A stretch of 64,000 nucleotides of DNA from Dermatophagoides farinae (taxonomy: Eukaryota; Arthropoda; Arachnida; Sarcoptiformes; Pyroglyphidae), in assembly GCF_024713945.1 (NCBI RefSeq), contig NC_134677.1:6079001-6143000 (forward strand), given 5' to 3'. The notes beneath the pieces were generated by a model that saw only the letters and a program-made list of their open reading frames with translations, had not been told where the DNA came from and ran no database searches. Each line of letters opens with the position of its first letter. Positions within the stretch are counted from its first letter, which is position 1. Of the stretch, positions 25,051-37,180 are shown in pieces. Made by a program: the position numbers and the translations under genes.

Positions 25051-26635
25051 TTTTGCGGTTGAATTTCTTTGAATTTGTTCTATTTAATTTTTCATCAATA
25101 AAATACAGCAATTTTCAAGTGAAAATCACGTCAATATTGAGTAAGCGATTTTTTTCAATTTTTATTACATGCACTAGATGATTCGTCTCTTTTTTTAAAA
25201 AAATGTATCATAACAACTGTATATAGCCAAAAAAAATGAGAAAATTAACAAAAAAAATCGATACGTTGTTCAATTTCCTATCCCTAATGATTGATAAATT
25301 TAACAAAAATTAATATCCTTTGAATTTGGGAAAAAAACACGGAAAATTTTTAGTTGTTTTTCAGTTATGAGTAAATGAAAAGTGTCATCAAAAAATCATT
25401 TTATTAAATTTTTGAATGAATGAGAAAAATAAACGGATAGAATCATGGCTGGCATGGCAACAAGTACACACAAAAAAATAAAATGAAAAAAATTCCTATT
25501 GAGTCGTTGATCAACATTCAGAATTATCAATTTTTTATTTGTAATAATTATCGGGAAAAACAACAAAATAAAACAAAAACAATTTGATTTTCTTCGATTT
25601 TATCAATCACATCAACACACACACACACATATGATCGATCCAAAACCGAATCAGAAAATGCAAACAAAAAAAAAACAGATAGAAAATACAATACACACAA
25701 GTACAAGTATTGGCTCAAAAAATACTATACAAAGGAATCATATACACATACATTGATTTTCAGTCTTTCGAAATAATTCGAGTGAAGATTAAAAAAATTG
25801 ATTGTTTTTACTTCTGATATATTTTACTTGTATTCGGGTAAGCTACCCGAATAAGATATTAAAGACGATCAAGATCAAAAACAAAAACAAAAAACCAAAT
25901 TGAAAAAATCACATTTCAATGATAAATTCATCTTCTTATTCTTGTTATTGTTGTTGTTTTGTACTATTTTTTATATGTTCTCAATACAAATAATACAACA
26001 ATATTATGCTTACCTTCATATCATCAGGCTTTTAGACCCATATATGTAATGTAATTTATTTATCTTTATTAAAAGATTGATAAGAAATTCAGATATGATG
26101 ACGATTATATGATTGGTTATATTGTATTATGAAAAAATTTTCATCATCAGAATTATTATTGCCGGATATATATATAGGAAAAAAAAATTAAAAGAGCAAA
26201 AATTAAAGGACCAAAACACACACACATACACACAGATATAAACACGCATAAATTCAACCACATATACACAAGATTACACACATATAACATTGTGATGATT
26301 CCGACATTCATTCGCGAATGAATCGAATGATCGAAAAGACCACTACTACAAAAGTGAAATAGAAAAACAAGCAATGTAACGACATCTGACATTTTCTATT
26401 TGCATTAAAAAAAAATTTTTTTTTTTTTTGAATAAAATAGTTTTTTTTATTGAAATTGAATCTCGATTTTTTGATTATAATTTTGACAATCATCAGAATT
26501 AAAAATAATAATAATAATAATATAATAGTACATAAAACGATCAATCACTAGAATTTGCATCATTGTTTTTTGTATATTTATTCATGTTTATATATAGTTT
26601 TTTTATATATAAATAGAAAAAAAAAATTCAAAATG
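25051..26635. other. Intergenic spacer between MARCHF6 start and NAA15 end
   Basis: AT-rich with CA arrays near 25,615 and 26,215 and poly-A/T runs. No coding exon seen. It should contain the MARCHF6 promoter and the NAA15 3' untranslated region. Confidence 0.6.
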
Positions 26636-29614
26636 TCAATTTTCATCATTGACATTACAGTTATATTCTTCTGGTTCGGCCGTAAAATAATCACTCATTG
26701 ATAATTCATTCTCTAAATTTTCCAACTGTTTTTCATTCATAAAACAAGATGCAAATGGATATAGTGAGTGTAATGTTTCACGCAAATTTTCAACCTCATC
26801 ATTTGGTAACTGGCCAAATTGGTTACTTTTAATCGAATGAAAAAATTCGGCACAACTTTCCAATGATAAACCGGATAATTTTACTAAATCGACGATTAAA
26901 CAGGATAAAGCTGTTTCGATCTCTGCAGATGCCATTACTGATTCTGGCTTTCCATTTGGCAAACTATTCGATGCATTTGGCATTGGATGACCAAATTTTG
27001 ACAATAGATTTTTGACTTTAATGTGTTCAACGCGGATCAAAAATGAACCTGAATCCGGCGGCAGGATACTGACCAATGAAATGTTCAACAGTTGGCAGTT
27101 CAGTAAATATATCAAATGTATCACCTTTGAGCTGTTTTTTCAATTGGAAAACTTCGATAGTTGGTAGCACTTGCAAAAGCACAGCACGTATTGATTCATT
27201 CAATTGTTCTTTTAACGAAATCAAATAATTCAAAAACAATGAAGTTTGACCTAATAATAAAGGATAGAATCGAGAGCCAGGCGAACAAATACGATATGCT
27301 CTTTTCAAACATTGTAATTGCAGCAGTAATTTTCCTTTACGATAATAGACTTCAAAAGCGAGCATATGAATTTCTTCCAATTCACCACCAAATATTTTTA
27401 CCGGATTTAAAAAACGTGCAGCGTCTTGAAGAGGATCTTCAGTTTTTTCCAATTTTATTGGATCGATGAATTCTGTTTCTTCAGTTTTAAATTCGCCATC
27501 TTTTTTGGCATTAGCTTTTTTCTGCAACTTATCATTTTGTTCTTTCTCTGCCGTAGCTTTGAGCATTGCTTTTCGTTGTTTGTTACGCATCTTACGCAAT
27601 TCTGATGCCGAAAGATTAGAATTGATATCACTATCTGTTTCCGATTTACTATCGATTGGATTATCGTACAACCTATCGATTCAAGAAATAAACACTTAAA
27701 CAGTTATTACTATGAGAAAAAATCCAATACATACCTTAAATAGATTTCGATGGCTGTTTGTGCTGCATTAATGAAGAATCGATGTGATTTGATTCGATCT
27801 TCAAGTCTAATCATTTTGACATACGCACGTAGTGTCACTTTTAATATACAATATGTATTAAAATCAAATTGATCTTCACTAATCTCAGCAAAATGATTGT
27901 CAATTTGGATACATTTGAGCAATGCTGATCCCCACATACCCATACGTTTGTATGCTTTGGCTACCTCATTCTGGAACCACATACACTGCATTTCATTTAG
28001 ATTCTCGGCAGCTGAAACACCTTCACGAGTAAATTTTAAGCACATATCTTCTGCTTCTTTAATTTTGTTCACTCGAATCAGATATTTAGCACATTTTGAA
28101 TTCAAATATCTGTCTGAAGTGTCCAAACTTTGAGCTTCATCTAAACATTTTACTGCTTTTTCCAATAGGCCAGCATGTTTGAAAATTTTAGCCTTGATGA
28201 CAAATATATCGATCAAAGTTGGCGTATGAACCAATGCAAGATTGGCAAAATGTAGAGCTATAGTGAATTCTTTAAGCACGTCAAAATGCTGAGCAAGAAA
28301 ATAATAGACCCAAAGCAAACATGTGGCCGATTCTTCGTCTTCAGATTGTCCATCAAATGTACAATTGGTCAACAAATTTTCTGTATAATCAAGCAATAAA
28401 TTTTCAATGACTTCAATCTTTGGTGACAAACGAATCGTCCTATGGCTTTTGATTATTGCAGCCAATTCTTGACGAGTAATATTCGGGCTTAACGATGTAT
28501 CCAATTTTGCGCCGGTTAATGATGATAGACAATTTTTCAATTCTTTTCGATAAAGATTTTTCAGATCACGAAATAATGCTGGCTGTCCTTTACGGAAACC
28601 TTTTTTCAGGTAAGCATCGATTTTGATTCGAAAAACATCAATAATGGTGACAAAATTCAAAGGGATACGTGCCACAGTTTGCGAACGAGGATATACCTTG
28701 GCCATTTCTTCATATAGTTGTAACCTTTGTGCTTCATCATCTGAGTTTATTTGTTTGGCCTGTTCGAGTAAAGTAAAATAAGCGGCATTTTCAGGATTAC
28801 GGTCAATTAATTGTTTTAAAAGAATATATTGGGCATCTTCAAAACGTTCGAGCGCCAAATAAATTCGACATTTGTATTCGAAATATGATACTTTATCGAC
28901 AATATCGTTCTCATGAGAATCCAGTAATGATAATGCTTCATCAAATCGATTACATTCAAATAGAATAAAAACATGATAAAGTAACAATTCTGAATGTTCG
29001 TAGATTTCATTGTTTTGACGACGACTATTTCGGTTGCGAGCATTATTACCAGTGGATGATGATTTTTGATATTCAGTTAGAATATTTACCGCTGTCATGT
29101 GATCGCCAGTCAAATGATAGGCCATAGCACAACCAATCCATGTTGATCTTTCACCCGGACGGAGTGAAAATAATTGATAACGAGAATCTCTATAGCCTTC
29201 TAAATCTCTGGTTTGAATTTGAACCAGGCTCAAGTCCGATAAAATTTGGACGGAATCTTTTTTCCATCTTAAGGCATTACGGTAACATTTGATGGCCTCT
29301 TCATATTTATGATCGGCTTTTTGTAGCAAACCAAACACATGCCAACAAACATGCGATTTTACATCATTCTTTAAACCTTTTCGTACATATTCAAGCGCTT
29401 CTTGTTTTTTTCCCATCGAATTTAAAATCAAACCTTTCATCGAAAGGGTTTCGCCATGTTCGGCAAATTTCGGATTCGACAATATTTGATTGCATATTTT
29501 CAAGCCATTTTTGAATTGTTTATCTTTAAAATGTTTCAGAATCTTTTTAAATAAAGAGGCCTCACGTGGAGGAAGCACTTGTGATGAAGACGATGTTGGT
29601 GTATTCACAGACAT
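26636..29614 (-). CDS. NAA15: NAA15, auxiliary subunit of N-terminal acetyltransferase A
   Basis: A TPR-repeat scaffold that anchors the catalytic NAA10 to the ribosome for co-translational N-terminal acetylation. Exon 1 (29614-27735) encodes the N-terminal TPRs with the signature LPPREASLFKKILKHF, LVQIQTRDLEGYRDSRYQL and LNEMQCMWFQNE. It joins exon 2 at 27672 (phase 2), giving AIEIYLRLYDNP and the ASELRKMRNKQRKA segment. The frame then changes between about 27,124 and 27,027. A canonical GT-AG intron of 76 bases (27,124-27,049) restores the downstream frame (exon 3 27048-26636), for a total of 946 residues. A one-base indel in the assembly is the alternative, because the putative intron is less AT-rich than its neighbours and also translates plausibly. 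C-terminal sequence (FHSIKSNQFG, LYPFASCFM) matches the family ending. Human NAA15 is 866 residues. Confidence 0.9.
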
Positions 29615-30331
29615 TGAAAAACGTTGCTCGACGTGTTACAAATACCTGAATCAAGAGGAAAAAAATCAGACTAAGAATTTTTGAATAAAAAAACGAAAGA
29701 AATAGGAAATTAAAACATTATGATAATGAATGAAAGGCGTAACGTAATTATAAATAGAATTAATGGGAAAAAAATCTGTTAAATCCAAACAAATGGAAAG
29801 CGGCATCTGACGAAAGTTGAATATTTTTTTTTATATATAAAGAGCTGAGTACCTACAGATTTTGAATTAATGTTTGATGGCAATTTTTATTGTTCAAAAT
29901 TCAATTGAGAAATAATTATTTTCAAACTATATTTTTTCTCACATTGAGAAAAAACAAATTGAAATTGTTGAATAAAAATATGTAGGCTAAAAGTGGACAA
30001 ATACACAAATACACAAACACACACACATACAGACAGAGAATAACAATTCCACACCGAACACGACCAGAAAGAACAGAGAATAACGACAGTAAATTTATAA
30101 GGACATCAAAAAGATGCATGCGTGAGTTTGGTGTGGTACCCACACTGAAAAAAAAGCGTGACTTGAGACATTATTGGGTGTTTTTAGCCATACAAGTGTT
30201 AAAAAAGCCGTTTAAATTAAATGCCGCCGGTCAAATCAAATAGTGATTGGTGTAATGTTAAACAAGAAAAAAAATGATTCAATTTATTTATTCAATTCAA
30301 ATGTAAGAAGAAAAAAAAACAATTTACAAAA
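29615..30331. other. Spacer between NAA15 start and NUP93 end
   Basis: No coding exon seen. AT-rich with a CA array near 30,015. It should contain the NAA15 promoter and NUP93 3' end. Confidence 0.6.
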
Positions 30332-33232
30332 TCAAGTCATAGATGATTCTAATTGAATTAATTTGGCATTAACATCGCCAGGCATACGATATGGTACCAT
30401 TCCAGCAAAAGTAATAAGAGATTTTGCTTTCTCTCGTAATTCAATACAAAGCTTTAAAAAATGATGACAAAAAAAATGAGATTCAATTTTAAATAAACTA
30501 ATAATTAATATGTTACCTGTTCTTTATTTGAAGCATCGCCAAGAAATCCAAATTTATTGATAATTTTCGGTATTGAATTTCTGTGGAAATAAAATGATTG
30601 TTGATGGAAAAAATGATTAACTTAATTGAACGATAATTGAAAAAAAACTTTACTTGATTTCTTTATATTGAGCACATAGAATATCCATTGTTGCCAATAA
30701 AAGATCTGGTATGTTTCGTCGAATCTCATCTGGATAATTAGTAAAGTCATTAACTTTACCATCAATTTCTGATGGTCGCAATGGAAATATGTTTAATTTT
30801 ATAATGGTCTAAATATAAAAAAAAATATTATAATCACGATAAATAAGGTATATCATTTCAAAACAAATTACAGATACATACATCTAATGCTTCATTATAT
30901 TGTTGATTATGATAATAATCGAAAAATGTCATTAAATCAATCAGCAAATAAAAAGTAGACTTCAATTCTTTTGAGGCATTACATTTTTGATTACAATACC
31001 TAATAATGATTTGAAAATATAATGATTCATTAAATTAATATTTTTTATAATAGAAAAATATCAAAAATTTACCGTTCAGCAATTCGTATAGCAAATTCTT
31101 CGATACGATTACGTTTAGAGTCAACATTCTTATGTTGTGAAACCAATGGACTAAGAATTTTATTGAGTAATGACAAAACTTTAGAATGATTTCCAGCCAA
31201 ATCATATAATTGAACAGCATCTTCAAAATATCCATCTTTTTCCAAATCAATGGCCACTTTTGTTATGATGACGCTGACATCTTGATTAAATTTATCAATA
31301 GCTCCGGAAACACGAACACCATCAGTGTTTATATAACCTAAGAGTAAATCATAATTTTTCGTTTCTCGTACTAATTGTGAAACATAGGAATTAAATAGTG
31401 ATTCTTCCGATGGTGTATGAATATCATGAAGAAAATAATAATAGTAAACAACATCAATTGTGTTGGTTATTTCAAATTTTTTCGTATAAATACTGATAAA
31501 TTTTGCCAAATTCAATCGTTGAATATCAGCTGGATCATTCGGTGATCGAGATAATATAGACAATTTTATGTGTTGTGATGGTACAATCAAATTTTTTTCA
31601 TGTAAAGCCAATGCTATATGTAATGCATAACAACGATATGCATCGAAACGGAATAAAAATTCAATAGCTGCTTCCCATTGTAGGGTTAGGAACAAAGCTC
31701 GAAAATAAAGAAAAGGTTGTTCTTGAGCTTCAAAATAATTTTCCACCCAATTCTTCAATGATTTCTTTTTTAAATTTACACAAATCAAATTGATCAACAG
31801 AAGTTATCGAAGTGGTTAAAAATTGTTCATTTTCTGAATCGTTAAATGAAACTTTTTTCAATTTGATCCATAAAAAGTCATCCACTTTGTCGAATATTTG
31901 CGGATCAAATTCATCGTGCGCACATCGGGCAAATATGGAGTAGACAGATTTCTTGAATATATCATTGCTTAAGCGAACACTTTTCTGATAAGTCAGTCGA
32001 AGAGCTTCTTCAGTTTTACGACTCAAATATCCATCATGACTTGCTTTGTAATCGCGCAATATGTTTGTTAATTCATTTTTCAATGAATGATTTAATATCT
32101 TCTGTGCTACTTGGATAGCAGCATCGATTGAACCAGCACGAAGACAATAAAAGATGAAACACCAAACTGGAATTCCATCAACGGTACCGTCTTCCCAAAC
32201 ATCTTTAGATGATATGCCAAGATTAAACGATGTATTGCTAGAATAGAATGGTGTCTTGATATTTAAATAATCTTTGACTAATCGGTAAATTACATCGGCG
32301 GTAATATTTTGGCCAATCGGATCATTGACAATTCCTTGCATTGTTTGAACAAATTTCTGTTCTAAATAATGACAGGATTTATTGAGGAAATGGAGATTCA
32401 ATTTAAAATTTTGTCTTCGCATCAACGGATCTTTTTGAGATATTTGAGGCATATCAGCTGAAAAAAGCGAGGAAACCATTGACCAAAGATCAATTACCGA
32501 GCTTTCTCCAATTATGTTTCGAGCCACAGTGCAAAATGTTTCAGTAAGATCAGTTTGAATCGATGTGTTGACTGCCTGATCAACATATTTAATTACTTCT
32601 TTAGCAAATGCCATCTCTGTTGCATTCATTGATGATATTGAAGATTTATCGATGAATGTTTTGTCGAAATATAATTTGGCTCTTTGCTGAGATTGTTGAT
32701 GTGGAGAGCTACGAACATTTAAAGAATCGATTGTAAGATCAAAGCTCATATCTTTTATCTCATCAGGACCGACTAAAGCGTTCAAAATACGGGTTTTCTG
32801 ATCATTCCATTCTTTTTGTATATAATTCAGATAAAATTTATCCGACATATCAATGGTAGATGATCGGACATTTTCAATATTTTTGACAATAGCATTTTCA
32901 TATTCTTTCTTGAGAAATCCTTGAATGTCAGAATCGGTTTCAGTTTCAATTTGGATCGGTTTCTTCATCTGATTCAGCGATTCTAATTGTTGACTCACTT
33001 TTTGTAAATCGAATCCTTTCGAGCCAAGCAATACTGAAGCTCGTACATCGTTTGCATCTTTCGCCGATGATGTAGTTGTTCTTGTATACATTTGATCACT
33101 GGCTTCCAATAATTGTTTCAAATTTCTTTCAATACGTGGCATTTCAATGTTGCCATCAATTATGGCCGTTAATTGTTCGGCCTTATGAAGAAGATCATCC
33201 AGATTATCAGTAGTATCCATACTTGACTCCAT
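30332..33232 (-). CDS. NUP93: NUP93, inner-ring nucleoporin (apparent one-base frameshift)
   Basis: Scaffold nucleoporin of the inner ring of the nuclear pore, partner of NUP205/188 and NUP35. Exons: 33232-31073, 30999-30882, 30808-30654, 30580-30517 and 30451-30332. Family markers include [79 protein letters not shown] and the C-terminal [15 protein letters not shown]. Within exon 1 the frame shifts at an A4 run (31,739-31,742). Dropping one A gives [18 protein letters not shown], which lines up without gaps with the vertebrate sequence as I recall it, and then every downstream phase closes to give 871 residues (human 819). No intron fits. The likeliest cause is a homopolymer error in the assembly; a true polymorphism or programmed shift is less likely. 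Divergent from the SHCBP1-like gene. Confidence 0.93.
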
Positions 33233-33360
33233 AATTGGAAAAATCTAAAAAAAATAAAAATTTTTCAAATATCTTGATTTGAGATGAACAAAATGAAAAA
33301 TCGGCATGCCTGAGCTGGTGACCTTATTCATAAATACCGTGTATTACAGAGTGTTGCATT

Positions 33361-33368
33361 TTTCGCGC
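33361..33368 (+). promoter_or_regulatory. E2F-type site between NUP93 and the SHCBP1-like gene
   Basis: TTTCGCGC is an exact E2F core consensus, in a 198-base AT-rich divergent spacer, 63-70 bases upstream of the SHCBP1-like start. Function is inferred from sequence and from the expected cell-cycle control of cytokinesis genes. Confidence 0.5.
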
Positions 33369-33383
33369 CTCAATTTTTTCTTC

Positions 33384-33389
33384 CAACGG
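33384..33389 (+). promoter_or_regulatory. Myb-type site next to the E2F motif
   Basis: CAACGG fits the Myb recognition sequence YAACKG. It lies 16 bases downstream of the E2F-type motif, 42 bases before the SHCBP1-like start. A six-base match alone is weak; the pairing is what makes it notable. Confidence 0.35.
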
Positions 33390-33430
33390 TCGATCATTTG
33401 TTTGGCATCAAAAATTTAAACTAACTAATC

Positions 33431-34849
33431 ATGTCCTCAATGCCTATCGATTCGGGTTGTGATACGGATAGTTTGGAAGAAGAAAAGCCAAAATATGAAA
33501 CCTATAATTTCAAATTTCTCCGTGCTGATCTTGAAAAAATCTATGAAGAAATTCTCCAAGATGTTCCCATTGATTCCGTATTTGATTCATTCTCAAATTA
33601 TATAACCAATAATATAGAGCCAGTTGGATGGAAAGCAATCTGGATCCCATGGTCGGATAATTTTCGCCATTCAAGCCGTTTTTTAGTTGAAGTCACAAAT
33701 GTTTTGGAATCAATGGAAGCTTCCGTTTTGATTATGAAACGAGTGTCGAACAATAACAACAATAATGAAGATGATGATGACGCATTGGTGAATGAGCTGA
33801 ATGAACTTGGTGAAAGAAAAGTACCCTTAATCGAATTATTTGTCATATCTGACGATGATGAAGATAAATTATTCTATAAAACAGCTTTCATTATCGAGGT
33901 GATTCGTTTCTTTTATCTTAATCTTTGGCGCCCATGGGATGATGTTGATGATCAATATCATGATGAAATATTCTTAACTCATAGATTTATTCCTCGTTTG
34001 AATTTAGTTTTCGATATCAAAAATAATGTTATTGATAAAAATATCATTTCTCGTTTTGAAAGTATTATTTCCGAAGCACAATCGATTAAGAAATCAATGG
34101 ATAAATTGAATTTGATTTGCAAAAAAGAGCAAGAACTTCAACAGGATGAAGATTACTTCAATGATATAAATTCAGTAGAATATTGGAGATTGACAATAAA
34201 ATTGGAAAAATATCAACGTGCCATGCGGTTTATTGAAAATCCTGAATTACGCAACCTTTACGAAGAATTTGTTTCTGAAGAATTTGATGATCTCGATAAC
34301 GAAAGAGTTTTACATCTTGTTTCAAACTCTGATTTTGAATCGTTGTCAAAAGCAGTTGCAAAATTGGGCTTTTCTCTCACGGTAAGTCGAATAACATGAT
34401 TAGAATAATAATTTTTTGTGTTAAAATCATTTTCATAGGAAGAAAAAACAAAAACAAAAGTTAAATTACATGATTCGTTTCCAAAAGCATTGAGCCGTTC
34501 TAAATCAGGTGATAGCATTTATTTATGTGCCGGAAATCATGTACAGAAATTATCTTGGATTGAAAAAAATCTAGAAATCTATGGTATCGAACCAGATGTG
34601 AAAATTTGTTCAAGTCATGATTGTGGAGATTTATTCATATTTGTTAATGTTCCTGGAACATTGAAAATATCTAATGTTACTATCAAAGCCGTACATCCGA
34701 TTGATCAATTGATTTGTTTAAAATCGGGACATTTAATACTCGAGGATTGTGTTCTTGATTTCAATCAATCGGTAATGAAAAAAGAACCGATACGAAAGTT
34801 GGATGATGCTCAATTGACTCTGATCAATACGAAAATCATTGGTCAATAA
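33431..34849 (+). CDS. SHCBP1: SHCBP1 / nessun dorma-like cytokinesis protein
   Basis: Predicted 453 residues in two exons (33431-34381, 34439-34849; phase 0, 57-base intron). The N-terminal domain contains EPVGWKAIWIPWSD and RFLVEVTNV, resembling the SHCBP1/nessun dorma N-terminal region (EP-GW-A-W followed by EVTDV). The C-terminal part (KSGDSIYLCAGNH, then several short beta-strand repeats such as LICLKSGHLILEDC) is a right-handed parallel beta-helix of the pectate-lyase type. In flies nessun dorma is a centralspindlin partner needed for cytokinesis; in mammals SHCBP1 also binds Shc. An acidic Asn/Asp insert lies near residues 112-119. Identification rests on motif resemblance and domain order, so it is less certain than its neighbours. 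Confidence 0.72.
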
Positions 34850-35157
34850 TATATGATAATGCTTTTCATTTTTATTATATGGCTTTTATTTCCCTTTCAA
34901 AAAATCTCATTATTTACAAATATTGCTTAAGTTTTCTCATAATGGCACATTGTAACCGAAAAAAATAAAAATAAAATTGTCTTAAAAATAATTGCTATTT
35001 TGTACAAAAAAAAAATGATGACGATGATAAATGATGAATGTGATAAAAAAAATGATGGAACTTGAAGTGGAAAAAAGGAGGGGATTTGACTGGCGAAAAT
35101 ATGAAATAATAATTGATGATTAAAGCAACACTTATAGTGATTAGATTGATCGATAAG
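34850..35157. other. Convergent 3' spacer
   Basis: Just over 300 bases, AT-rich, holding the two gene ends. Nothing else seen. Confidence 0.6.
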
Positions 35158-37180
35158 TTAGTTGCCATCGTAATCAACAAAAACGCGAACTACATCCGAC
35201 GAATATTTTCGTTGATGTGGCATGAAATAAAAATCTGGCTGTAGATGTGAATGTTGACCATTGTTCGGTCCTCGACTTGCATGATTATGATGATGATGGT
35301 GATGATGTTGTTGTTGTTGTCGTTCATTCATCTCATAGCCCATAGGAATCTGTTGCCTTCGCATATGCTGTTGTTCTTGATAATGTCTTCGGTCCAAACT
35401 TTGATGGCTATATGCAGAATGATGACCATTTGCATATGATTGCATCAATCGTGGATCATGATCACCCCCATTGTGACCACGATAATTCTTATGTAGACTA
35501 TTGGATTTACCTTGATACCCATAAGGATCATCAACACTATATAGACCATTGAACATTGATGATTGATAATGATCATGAGCCCATTGTTTATCATCCTAAA
35601 TTTGTTTAATAATAAAACTTATTATTATCTTCACATTTCAATCTGTTTTGAAACTTGCTTTTTCATCTAAATAATCCTCTTGCTCCGATTTTTTCTTTCG
35701 ACATCCACATCCGCAACCACAACTACAGAACATACACAATAATTGTATCAAAGCTAGCAATAACAGCGCTGATAATCCGGCACCGATAATGATCCATCTT
35801 TGTTCTTCTTCATTAAATCGATTAAAACTAGCCAAGAATAAATCTTTTAGGTAGAATAAAAAAAAATTAAAATTTCAGCAATAAAATAGAAGAAAACACA
35901 CATACTCATCCATCCATTAGCTTTGTCTTCTTTTGGCGTAACCACTAAATGATTAGAATCGATATTCCATCTTCCAATTTGGCCATCTTTCATGATGGAA
36001 TTAAGTGCTGAGGTCAAAGCTCGAATATCCTCTTTTTCATTTTTATCGTCTTGTGAAATGGATAAATCAATGATAGCAACATTGTTATTTGGATCCATTT
36101 TCAATTCATTAATCTCAATTTTTTTGACTCGATCGAAATATGGTTTCAATTCGAGATGCAGATTATGTTCGACCATTTTAAGCACATCACTTGTCGGTGG
36201 TTTATTATTGTCCATTAAATTCAAGAATTTGATTTCAGCTTGATAAATTTTAATTTTGTCTGCAGCAGTGTCCAAATCGCTTCCGGGCAGAATAGATGAC
36301 TCTTTGTTATTATTATTGTTGTTCTTATTCTGTTGATTAGATGTTGATGGTGGAAAAGTTGTTGTTGACGTTGTCGTCATTATCGTTGTTGATATTGTTG
36401 GCGACATTATTTGGCAACTGTGAACACAAATTCTTTCGTCCGAGATAATAGGTGTACTTTCGTGTTTTCTTATTCGTTTATTGACGGCATTGAAAACGCC
36501 ACCCATAACAGGAAACATAAAATAAGGACAATCAGTATCGCTAAATTGATAATCTCTGGCATCGCCTGTTTGTCTTGGTCGCGAAAATCGTAATGTTGTT
36601 AGACCATTCTCTCGCCATGCACTCATATTATAAAGATTTTGCTGATAATCCAATGGAGGAGCTTCATAAGCCTTTAGAAAGCTATCCATTAAGAAAAATC
36701 TTCCACTGAAAAAAATTATAAAAAAATAGCCAGAATTTTATAATGTTGAATTTTTAAATTTTAAAACATCATCATATACCTTTCTTCAACAAGACCCAAT
36801 ACAGCATCACTGTTGGACATGTATGTATTATCAGAGAATCCGATACCAGTCCATTTGTTTCGATTTTTAGTACTAATAGTAAATACAATCTCATCACTTT
36901 CATCGAAATATTGCCATGTGGCTTTATAATCACAATTAAAACCCGAACAATTTGATGGATATCTCCAACTTCCTAAACATGGTATATTTTCACTTAGGAT
37001 TATGTCAACATTATCGTAATTAGCAGCTTCGATGTTTGTGGCACTTAAAATTAAAAAGATTATTCCACACCAATATTTATGATTTGATATATGTCGCTGA
37101 AATGTTGAGCACTTCAAACGAGGTAATGGATAGATTTCATCATCATCATTACAATCATAGTCAACCATTATTGCTGCCAT
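35158..37180 (-). CDS. DOMON-SEA single-pass membrane protein
   Basis: Predicted 607 residues in four exons: 37180-36780, 36705-35906, 35843-35659 and 35595-35158. A hydrophobic segment YWCGIIFLILSATNIEA near residue 36-52 is a signal peptide or anchor after an unusually long N-region. A DOMON domain follows (KATWQYFDESDEIVFTIS, NKWTGIGFSDNTYMSNSDAV), a heme- or sugar-binding fold. A Thr/Asn-rich linker leads to a SEA-like domain (VKKIEINELK, VAIIDLSISQDD, LTSALNSIM), a membrane helix IIIGAGLSALLLLALIQLL, a Cys-rich juxtamembrane stretch (CSCGCGCGC) and a His/Gln-rich cytoplasmic tail. The last intron (35,658-35,596) appears to use a GC donor (AAA|GCAAGT) and is the only in-phase solution found. 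Reading through it instead gives a shorter form ending in KASFKTD. The exact family name is not recognised. Confidence 0.8.
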
